Below are positions 1-5,151 of a stretch of DNA of 5,151 nucleotides, piece after piece. The stretch is from Sphingomonadaceae bacterium (GTDB lineage Bacteria; Pseudomonadota; Alphaproteobacteria; Sphingomonadales; Sphingomonadaceae): assembly GCA_947446935.1 (NCBI GenBank), contig CANFIV010000146.1, forward strand, positions 1-5,151, read 5' to 3'. The stretch's first letter is position 1. Each line of letters starts with the position of its first letter. The notes under the pieces were generated by a model that saw only the letters and a program-made list of their open reading frames with translations, did no database searches and had not been told where the DNA came from. Position numbers and translations under genes: made by a program.

Positions 1-124
1 AGCGGCGAGGACTGCAACGAAAAGCCAGCTGGCAGGATGGCGCAATGCCGGACCCATCACGGAAATTGATGACATCGCGGTTATGGCCCGATCCCTCACG
101 CTGCTGGTCCATCAGCGCGATGAA

Positions 125-206
125 GCACCATGCACTGCAATCGATTTGCACTCAAGTCTGCCTGCTGCAGTGCGGCATTGTCTTGTGGGGCGATGTCTTA
201 TGGTGC
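125..206. repeat. Nested inverted repeats beyond the 3' end of the small minus-strand gene
   Basis: Two perfect inverted repeats are nested here. GCACCAT (125-131) is complementary to ATGGTGC (200-206). The adjoining GCACTGCA (132-139) is complementary to TGCAGTGC (166-173). The arms abut on the left but are 26 nt apart on the right, so a transcript could form an inner 8-bp stem closed by a second 7-bp stem with an internal loop. On the minus strand the structure begins about three bases after the stop codon of the 209-412 gene, so it could act as a 3' structure or terminator. There is no adjoining T-run, so it is not a canonical intrinsic terminator. Chance is a real alternative. Confidence 0.25.
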
Positions 207-208
207 GA

Positions 209-412
209 TCAGATCACCCGGTCGCGCTGCAGCCGCTGGATCAGCCGTTCCGCCACCGAATGACGGATCGCCCGGCCTTCACGCAGTTTGGTCCATGTAT
301 TGAGGCTGATACCGAAGCGATTCTGGATTTCGTCTGGCTTCTGGCAGCTGATCGCCGAGCGCATCGCGGCTACCACGTCTGCAGGAACGCCAGTCATTCT
401 TTGCTCGCGCAT
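209..412 (-). CDS. Small helix-turn-helix-like protein, function unknown
   Basis: This encodes 67 residues. I do not recognise a named family. Residues about 27-46 (DEIQNRFGISLNTWTKLREG) read as a compact helix-turn-helix: a helix ending in RFGI, a turn at Ser, and a second helix with NTW. A basic amphipathic tail follows (SVAERLIQRLQR). This suggests a small DNA-binding protein, possibly a regulator, but no target is known. The ATG start is supported by a purine-rich Shine-Dalgarno on the minus strand (AAGGGAG, plus coordinates 417-423) with a short 4-nt spacer. A 23-bp dyad lies about 33 bp upstream and could be an autoregulatory operator. The gene is transcribed divergently from the cytochrome b561 gene. 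The opposite strand is also open across this stretch, but its translation has no recognisable fold and no ribosome binding site. Existence of the gene is moderately supported; its function is inference. Confidence 0.6.
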   Translation of the reverse strand: MREQRMTGVPADVVAAMRSAISCQKPDEIQNRFGISLNTWTKLREGRAIRHSVAERLIQRLQRDRVI

Positions 413-444
413 GGAACTCCCTTGAAATTGGTCTGAACGGAATG

Positions 445-467
445 AACAGGGGATTTGCCCGCCTGTT
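445..467. promoter_or_regulatory. Inverted repeat (AACAGG-N11-CCTGTT), candidate operator
   Basis: AACAGG (445-450) is perfectly complementary to CCTGTT (462-467) across an 11-bp spacer. Extra partial pairing is possible inside, because GG at 451-452 faces the CCC at 458-460. It sits in the divergent intergenic region, 33 bp upstream of the start codon of the 209-412 gene. That position suits an operator, or a hairpin in that gene's 5' leader. I see no convincing -35/-10 pair next to it. A 6-bp dyad may occur by chance, so the regulatory role is inference only. Confidence 0.25.
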
Positions 468-655
468 TATGCCGCAAGCCAAGATGGCCCATACGCCGTT
501 TGCCGAATACCCTGTGGCTGGCGCACCGGGTCTGATGAGAGTCTTGGCCGGAGCGGGACCGAAATCCGCGAGCGCGGGTTATTGCTGCTGGATCGCCGCG
601 TGACGCGCTGCGCGCAGCCTCCTATGGGTGTCACGCCGGGGGGCCACATTCGCAA

Positions 656-1219
656 ATGCCGGAGAAACCGACCAAGATGGATAGTTCCACGCCCGCACCC
701 AGCCCCGAGGTCCGCTACAACAGCGTCGCCCGAGCCCTGCACTGGTTTCTCGCGGTGCTGATCCTGTTCAACCTGTTCACCGGCATATTCGGCGAATCGT
801 TCGAAAAAATCTGGGTCTCGATGCCGGCTCACAAGGCGACAGGGCTGATGATCCTCGTGCTCTCGTTTGCTCGGCTCGGTTGGCGATTGACCCATGTGCC
901 GCCTCCCTATCCGTTCGATTTCCAGCCAGCACTGCGGCGCTTTGCGGGCTTCACCCATGCCGCATTTTATATCCTGATGATCGCGGTGCCGGTCACTGGC
1001 TGGATTTTCAGCTCGGCGGAGAAATGGCCACTCTCGATCTATGGCCTGTTCGATTGGCCCAAGCTGCCGCTGACCAAGGCCATGCCGGTGGTCGATGCGG
1101 CCCACACGGCACACGTGGTGCTGGGCTATGGGTTCGGTGCGCTGGCGGTTTTGCATATCGGCGCAGCGCTGTTTCACCACTTCGAGCTCAAGGACACGAT
1201 GCTGCGCCGGATGCTGTGA
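656..1219 (+). CDS. Cytochrome b561 family di-haem membrane protein
   Basis: This is an integral inner-membrane b-type cytochrome of the prokaryotic CybB/b561 family, whose members bind two b haems and pass electrons between quinol and other carriers. Length is 187 residues, near the family norm of about 175-190. Four membrane helices are visible at about 27-47, 60-78, 98-119 and 150-173. Family landmarks are present: an N-terminal RALHW (His29), HKATG followed by RLGWR (His59), HAAFYILM with PVTGW in helix 3 (His101), and in helix 4 His153 and His167 spaced 14 apart, followed by HHF and the C-terminal KDTMLRRML signature. His29, His59, His153 and His167 are the likeliest haem ligands, by family analogy. 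The start is uncertain: ATG 656 has only a G-run upstream (638-643), whereas ATG 677 (Met8) follows GGAGA (661-665) and would give 180 residues. The natural electron partner cannot be told from context. Confidence 0.93.
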   Translation: MPEKPTKMDSSTPAPSPEVRYNSVARALHWFLAVLILFNLFTGIFGESFEKIWVSMPAHKATGLMILVLSFARLGWRLTHVPPPYPFDFQPALRRFAGFTHAAFYILMIAVPVTGWIFSSAEKWPLSIYGLFDWPKLPLTKAMPVVDAAHTAHVVLGYGFGALAVLHIGAALFHHFELKDTMLRRML

Positions 1220-1321
1220 TCGTTCGCCATTCCCTGCAATCGTATTCCTGAACGACAGCAGATCAGCGAAAAATCACGATAACATCAGGAAAACAACGAT
1301 TTCCGCACGAGATCTGAGATC

Positions 1322-1347
1322 CGGCCACGACAAACCGTGCGTGGCCG
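1322..1347 (+). promoter_or_regulatory. Perfect 8-bp stem-loop in the glgP leader
   Basis: CGGCCACG (1322-1329) pairs perfectly with CGTGGCCG (1340-1347) around a 10-nt loop. A competing smaller hairpin is possible, because CACG (1326-1329) can also pair with CGTG (1336-1339) around a 6-nt loop. The structure lies 103 nt downstream of the cytochrome b561 stop and 130 nt upstream of the glgP start. No T-run follows (the next bases are CTTGCC), so it is not a standard intrinsic terminator. It could still stabilise the 3' end of the upstream transcript, help Rho-dependent ending, or act in the glgP 5' leader. A palindromic protein-binding site is another option. The pairing is directly visible; the role is not. 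Confidence 0.4.
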
Positions 1348-1462
1348 CTTGCCGCAGCCGCCGCGAGTGGCTTAGGCTGCCGTCTCGTGGACCGGGAGAG
1401 GCCCGACAAGATCAGGTCCGTGGGCGGCGGAGCGGCATATCGCCCTCGCCCGCGCGCCCAGC

Positions 1463-1470
1463 AGGTGGAG
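1463..1470 (+). promoter_or_regulatory. Ribosome binding site deciding the GTG start of glgP
   Basis: AGGTGGAG ends 7 nt before the GTG at 1478, an ideal spacing. It is the reason to prefer GTG 1478 over the first in-frame ATG at 1541 (codon 22), which is preceded by CCAGCCGGC with no purine-rich element. Confidence 0.8.
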
Positions 1471-1477
1471 TTTTTCC

Positions 1478-3928
1478 GTGCGCCTCGAAGACGCAGATCA
1501 GGCCCTCGCGCCCGCCAACCCCGGTGCCAAGCCAGCCGGCATGGACTCCCATATCCTCGACGTGCTGCACCACCGCGTGGGCAAGGACGTGCATTCCGCC
1601 ACCCCGCACGACTGGTTCACCGCCACCGTGCTCGCGCTGCGCGACAAGATCATCGACCAGTGGATGGAATCCACCCACCGCACTTACGAAGCGGCAGGCA
1701 AGCGGGTCTATTATCTCAGCCTCGAGTTTCTGATCGGCCGCCTGCTGCGCGATGCCCTTTCGAACATGGGCCTGACGCGCGAAATGGAAAAGGCGCTGCG
1801 CTCCTATGGCTTCGACCTTTCCGCAATCGAAGATCTGGAACCGGATGCGGCGCTGGGCAACGGCGGCCTCGGCCGGCTCGCGGCCTGCTTCATGGAAAGC
1901 CTCGCCAGCCTCGATATCCCTGCCTACGGCTATGGCATCCGCTATGTGAACGGCATGTTCCGCCAGCGCATCGACGATGGCTGGCAGGTCGAATTGCCGG
2001 AAACGTGGCTAAGCCATGGCAACCCCTGGGAATTCGACCGGCGCGAGAGCGCCTACCGCATCGGGTTCGGCGGCGAAGTGGTCGATCAGGGTGACGGCGT
2101 GGCGTGGCTTCCGGCCGAGCAGGTCGAGGCCTCTGCGGTCGATACACCGGTGGTCGGCTGGCGCGGCAAGCGCGTCAACACGCTCAGGCTCTGGACCGCC
2201 AGCGCGCTTGATCCGATCCGGCTCGATGCCTTCAACGCGGGCGACTACACCGGCGCGCTGGCTGAGGAAGTGCGGGCCGAAAGCCTAGTGCGGGTGCTCT
2301 ATCCGGCGGATTCCAGCCCCGCAGGACAGGAACTGCGCCTGCGGCAGGAGTATTTCTTCACCTCGGCCTCGATCCAGGACATCGTGCGCCGGCACCTCCA
2401 GACCAATCCTGATGTCACCAGCCTGCCCGACAAGGCCGCCATCCAGCTGAACGACACGCACCCAGCGGTCGCGGTGGCCGAAATCATGCGCCTGCTGGTC
2501 GATGTCCACGGTGTCGAGTTCAACGAAGCCTGGGACATCACGCGTCGCACCGTGGGCTACACCAACCACACTTTGCTGCCCGAGGCCTTGGAATCGTGGC
2601 CACTGCCGCTGTTCGAGCGGCTGCTGCCACGCCACATGCAGATCATCTACGCGATCAACAGCCGCGTATTGCGCGAGGCGCGCAAGGCGGGGCTCGACAA
2701 CCGTGCCATCTCGGCGATCAGTCTGATCGACGAAGGCGGCGAGCGCCGCGTGCGCATGGCCAACCTCGCGTTTGTCGGCGCGCACAGCGTCAACGGCGTT
2801 GCCGCGCTTCATACCGATCTGATGAAATCGACGGTGTTTTCCGATCTCCACGCGCTTTACCCGCTGCGGATCAATAACAAGACCAACGGCGTCACTCCGC
2901 GCCGCTGGCTGCAGCAGTGCAATCCCGGCCTCGTCAGCGTGATCACCGATGCGATCGGCCCGGCTTTCCTCGATGATGCCGAACAGCTGGCCGAGCTGGC
3001 CGCCTTTGCCGACGACGCCGCGTTTGGCGAGCGAATTGCCGAAGTGAAGCGCGCCAACAAGGTCGCGCTCGCGAACTATGTGCGCAAGACCCAAGGCGTC
3101 CGGCTTGATCCCGATGCGCTGTTCGATGTGCAGATCAAGCGCATCCACGAATACAAGCGCCAGCTGCTCAACCTGATCGAGACGGTGGCGCTCTACGACC
3201 AGATCCGCAGCCATCCCGAGCGCGACTGGGTGCCGCGCGTCAAGATCTTCGGCGGCAAGGCAGCTTCCAGCTATCACAATGCCAAGCTGATCATCAAACT
3301 GGCGAGCGACATCGCCCGGCGCGTCAATGCCGATCCTTCGGTGGGCGGGCTGCTCAAGGTCGTGTTCATGCCCAACTACAACGTCTCGAAGGCGGAGCGG
3401 ATCATTCCCGCCGCCGACCTTTCCGAGCAGATCAGCACGGCGGGCATGGAAGCCTCGGGCACGGGCAACATGAAGTTCGCGCTCAATGGCGCGCTCACCA
3501 TTGGCACGCTCGATGGCGCGAATGTCGAGATCAAGGACCGCGTGGGCGACGAGAACATCGTGATTTTCGGCCTGACTGCAGACGAAGTCGCCGCGCAGCG
3601 CGCGGGCGGCTACAATCCGCGCGCGATCATCGAAGGCAGCCGCGAACTGCAACAGGCGATTTCGGCCATCGCCACCGGCGTGTTCTCGCCCGATGATCCG
3701 CACCGCTATGAAGGCCTGATGGGCGGGATCTACGACAGCGACTGGTTTATGGTCGCCGCCGATTTCGATGCCTATCACGCCGCGCAGCGCAGCGTTGACC
3801 GCCTGTGGGAAGACCAGGCCGGCTGGCGCGCCAAGGCCATCCGCAACATCGCCAATGTCGGATGGTTCTCCTCAGACCGCACGATCAGCGAATATGCGCG
3901 CGATATCTGGGGGGTTGGGCCCACCTGA
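1478..3928 (+). CDS. glgP: Glycogen/alpha-glucan phosphorylase
   Basis: This cytosolic, PLP-dependent GT35 enzyme removes glucose from the non-reducing ends of glycogen or maltodextrin with phosphate, releasing glucose-1-phosphate. The protein has 816 residues, essentially the length of E. coli GlgP (815), so it appears complete. Landmarks in order are the YYLSLEFLIGR segment, the glycine-rich GNGGLGRLAACF (G127 onward), NDTHPA (N325-A330), YTNHTLLPEALE (Y361 onward; its His364 lies in the active-site region of the family), KIFGGKA, RIHEYKRQLLN (R555 onward), and the phosphorylase signature EASGTGNMKF (E658-F667). Lys666 (codon 3473-3475) is the expected Schiff-base lysine for PLP. The start is GTG, set by a strong Shine-Dalgarno 7 nt upstream. 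No long N-terminal regulatory extension is seen. The stop overlaps the glgB start by one base, so the two are co-transcribed. Starch or maltodextrin phosphorylase (MalP) activity is the main alternative; the glgB neighbour favours glycogen. Confidence 0.97.
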   Translation: MRLEDADQALAPANPGAKPAGMDSHILDVLHHRVGKDVHSATPHDWFTATVLALRDKIIDQWMESTHRTYEAAGKRVYYLSLEFLIGRLLRDALSNMGLTREMEKALRSYGFDLSAIEDLEPDAALGNGGLGRLAACFMESLASLDIPAYGYGIRYVNGMFRQRIDDGWQVELPETWLSHGNPWEFDRRESAYRIGFGGEVVDQGDGVAWLPAEQVEASAVDTPVVGWRGKRVNTLRLWTASALDPIRLDAFNAGDYTGALAEEVRAESLVRVLYPADSSPAGQELRLRQEYFFTSASIQDIVRRHLQTNPDVTSLPDKAAIQLNDTHPAVAVAEIMRLLVDVHGVEFNEAWDITRRTVGYTNHTLLPEALESWPLPLFERLLPRHMQIIYAINSRVLREARKAGLDNRAISAISLIDEGGERRVRMANLAFVGAHSVNGVAALHTDLMKSTVFSDLHALYPLRINNKTNGVTPRRWLQQCNPGLVSVITDAIGPAFLDDAEQLAELAAFADDAAFGERIAEVKRANKVALANYVRKTQGVRLDPDALFDVQIKRIHEYKRQLLNLIETVALYDQIRSHPERDWVPRVKIFGGKAASSYHNAKLIIKLASDIARRVNADPSVGGLLKVVFMPNYNVSKAERIIPAADLSEQISTAGMEASGTGNMKFALNGALTIGTLDGANVEIKDRVGDENIVIFGLTADEVAAQRAGGYNPRAIIEGSRELQQAISAIATGVFSPDDPHRYEGLMGGIYDSDWFMVAADFDAYHAAQRSVDRLWEDQAGWRAKAIRNIANVGWFSSDRTISEYARDIWGVGPT

Positions 3929-3930
3929 TG
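3926..3930 (+). promoter_or_regulatory. glgP/glgB stop-start overlap (TGATG)
   Basis: The TGA stop of glgP (3926-3928) shares its last base with the ATG of glgB (3928-3930). The only purine-rich element nearby is the G-run at about 3909-3916, a poor match placed rather far upstream. Re-initiation by ribosomes finishing glgP is therefore the likely way glgB is translated. The overlap is directly visible; coupling is inference from such arrangements in general. Confidence 0.75.
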
Positions 3931-5151
3931 AAGCCGCCCCAGAGCGCCCTCGATGCCCTGTTGGCCGGAACGCATGCCGATCCCTTCGCGTTGCTCGGCA
4001 TCCACGAGGGGCCAGGCGGCGCGTTTGCACGCGCGGTGCTGCCGGGGGCGGAAACGGCAGAGGCGCATACTCTGGGAGGCGAGTCTCTCGGCACGCTGAA
4101 GCAGATTGACCCGCGCGGGCTGTTCGAAGGTACGGTCAAGGGCCCGCGCCAGCCGGTGAGATACCGCTGCACTTCGGGCCCGCATGAATGGTGGCAGACC
4201 GACCCCTATTCGTTCGGCCCGGTGCTGGGGCCGACCGATGATTTCCTCATCAACGAAGGCACGCACCTCAGGCTTTTTGACAAGCTCGGCGCACATGTGA
4301 TTGATCATGAAGGCGCGCGTGGCGTGCATTTCGCAGTCTGGGCGCCGAATGCCGATCTCGTAGCGGTCGTGGGCGATTTCAACGACTGGGACAGCGCGCG
4401 CCACCCGATGCGCCGCCGCGCCGATATCGGCGTGTGGGAAGTGTTTGTGCCCGATATCGAGCCGGGCCGGGCCTACAAGTACCATATCGTCGGCCCCGGC
4501 GGCGCGGTCCAACCGCTCAAGGCCGATCCGTTCGCCTTCCGCTCCGAACTCCGCCCTGCGACGGCAAGCGTTGTCGATGCACCAGACACGCACATATGGG
4601 GGGACGCCGCGCACCGCGCGCATTGGGCCGCCGCCGATGCCCGGCGCGAACCCATCTCGATCTACGAAGTCCACCCCGGCTCGTGGCAGAAACCCGGGGA
4701 CCGCGAATTCTACAGCTGGGACGAACTGGCCGACCGGTTGATCCCCTACGTCGTCGACATGGGCTTCACCCATATCGAGTTCCTGCCCATCTCCGAGCAT
4801 CCCTACGATCCGAGCTGGGGCTACCAGACCACCGGGCTCTTCGCGCCTTCCGCCCGCTTCGGCGAGCCCGAAGGCTTCGCCCGCTTTATTGACGGCGCGC
4901 ACCGTGCGGGGCTTTGCGTGCTGATTGACTGGGTCCCGGCGCATTTCCCGGTCGATGCCCACGGCCTTGCGCAGTTTGACGGCACCTACCTCTATGAACA
5001 CGCCGATCCCAAACTAGGCTTTCATCCGGACTGGAAGACCGCGATCTACAATTTCGGGCGGCGCGAAGTGGCAAGCTTCCTCGTCAACAACGCACTATTC
5101 TGGGCCGAACGCTATCACGTCGACGGCCTGCGGGTCGATGCGGTCGCCTCG
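3928..5151 (+). CDS. glgB: 1,4-alpha-glucan branching enzyme, 3' end outside window
   Basis: This GH13 enzyme cuts an alpha-1,4 glucan chain and rejoins the piece through an alpha-1,6 link, making glycogen branches in the cytosol. Only the first 408 codons are present; the family is usually about 720-730 residues, so roughly 40 percent is missing beyond the right edge. The reading frame is open to the last base. Visible parts are an N-terminal N1 domain beginning with DPFALLGIH (18-26), a CBM48 domain at about 110-200 (VHFAVWAPNA, VVGDFNDWD), and the start of the catalytic barrel (SIYEVHPGSW about 244-253; FLPISEHPYDPSWGYQ about 285-300). GH13 region I is DWVPAHF (334-340) and region II is DGLRVDAVAS (399-408). 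Asp404 (codon 5137-5139) aligns with the nucleophile Asp405 of E. coli GlgB. The acid/base Glu lies outside the window. The start overlaps the glgP stop by one base, placing it second in a glycogen operon. Confidence 0.96.
   Translation, partial: MKPPQSALDALLAGTHADPFALLGIHEGPGGAFARAVLPGAETAEAHTLGGESLGTLKQIDPRGLFEGTVKGPRQPVRYRCTSGPHEWWQTDPYSFGPVLGPTDDFLINEGTHLRLFDKLGAHVIDHEGARGVHFAVWAPNADLVAVVGDFNDWDSARHPMRRRADIGVWEVFVPDIEPGRAYKYHIVGPGGAVQPLKADPFAFRSELRPATASVVDAPDTHIWGDAAHRAHWAAADARREPISIYEVHPGSWQKPGDREFYSWDELADRLIPYVVDMGFTHIEFLPISEHPYDPSWGYQTTGLFAPSARFGEPEGFARFIDGAHRAGLCVLIDWVPAHFPVDAHGLAQFDGTYLYEHADPKLGFHPDWKTAIYNFGRREVASFLVNNALFWAERYHVDGLRVDAVAS

Noticed and set aside
83..436. Plus-strand frame of 117 codons covering the left part of the window
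   Set aside because: Most of it is the exact antisense of the small HTH-like gene, in codon register. The translation resembles no known fold and the ATG lacks a ribosome binding site.
442..603. Plus-strand 53-codon ATG frame in the divergent intergenic region
   Set aside because: It has no proper Shine-Dalgarno, no recognisable domain and an unremarkable composition, and it overlaps the candidate operator. Frames of this length arise often by chance in GC-rich DNA.
467..1180. Minus-strand frame of 237 codons opposite cytochrome b561
   Set aside because: It is antisense to a clearly recognisable membrane protein. Its translation is rich in Arg, His, Gln and Gly, typical of reverse reading of GC-rich coding DNA.
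1322..1360. Intrinsic terminator for the cytochrome b561 gene
   Set aside because: The stem is good, but no T-run follows it, so the sequence does not meet the usual definition. It is reported only as a hairpin.
1349..1377. TTGCCG-N17-TTAGGC as a sigma-70 type promoter for glgP
   Set aside because: The -35 half is only a fair match and the -10 half is poor. Such pairs are easy to find by chance, so it is not supported as a feature.
1387..2094. Plus-strand frame of 235 codons overlapping the start of glgP
   Set aside because: This is a shifted frame over the conserved glgP sequence, with an Arg/Pro/Ala-rich translation and no domain.
2285..3778. Minus-strand frame of 497 codons opposite glgP
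   Set aside because: Despite its length, it mirrors the strongly conserved phosphorylase coding sequence. High third-position GC suppresses stops on the opposite strand, and no domain is recognisable in it.
1541..3928. Shorter glgP starting at the first in-frame ATG
   Set aside because: There is no ribosome binding site before 1541, whereas GTG 1478 has AGGTGGAG at ideal spacing and gives a length matching the family.
3775..5001. Minus-strand frame of 408 codons opposite the glgP end and glgB
   Set aside because: It is antisense to glgB, whose GH13 and CBM48 motifs are unmistakable. The minus translation shows no family signature.

Overview
The window looks like chromosomal DNA from a high-GC alphaproteobacterium, most likely a sphingomonad (Sphingomonadales, for example the Erythrobacter/Novosphingobium group). 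This is inferred from strong G/C preference at third codon positions, from the small helix-turn-helix-like protein, and from the glgP-glgB gene order; no 16S or other taxonomic marker is present, so the placement is tentative.

Layout. Positions 1-208 hold no gene I can defend; they contain a nested set of inverted repeats. A 67-residue HTH-like protein lies on the minus strand at 209-412. A 243-bp divergent intergenic region (413-655) follows, with a dyad (445-467) just upstream of the small gene. A four-helix, di-haem cytochrome b561-family membrane protein runs on the plus strand at 656-1219. A 258-bp leader (1220-1477) holds an AT-rich patch and a perfect 8-bp hairpin, and ends in a strong Shine-Dalgarno. 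Glycogen/alpha-glucan phosphorylase (glgP, 816 codons, GTG start) fills 1478-3928. The 1,4-alpha-glucan branching enzyme (glgB) starts at 3928, overlapping the glgP stop by one base (TGATG), and runs off the right edge after 408 codons, just past its catalytic nucleophile Asp.

How the genes work together. GlgP removes glucose from the non-reducing ends of glycogen as glucose-1-phosphate; GlgB introduces alpha-1,6 branches during synthesis. The one-base overlap indicates a single transcript and probable translational coupling, so this is the start of a glycogen operon. In related bacteria glgC, glgA and sometimes glgX or pgm follow, but none of these can be seen here. Cytochrome b561 is likely a separate unit: 258 bp separate it from glgP and its function is unrelated.

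I found no mobile element, CRISPR array, rRNA or tRNA, and no evidence of a previously undescribed system. The points worth a second look are the small HTH-like gene with its upstream dyad, and the structured glgP leader.
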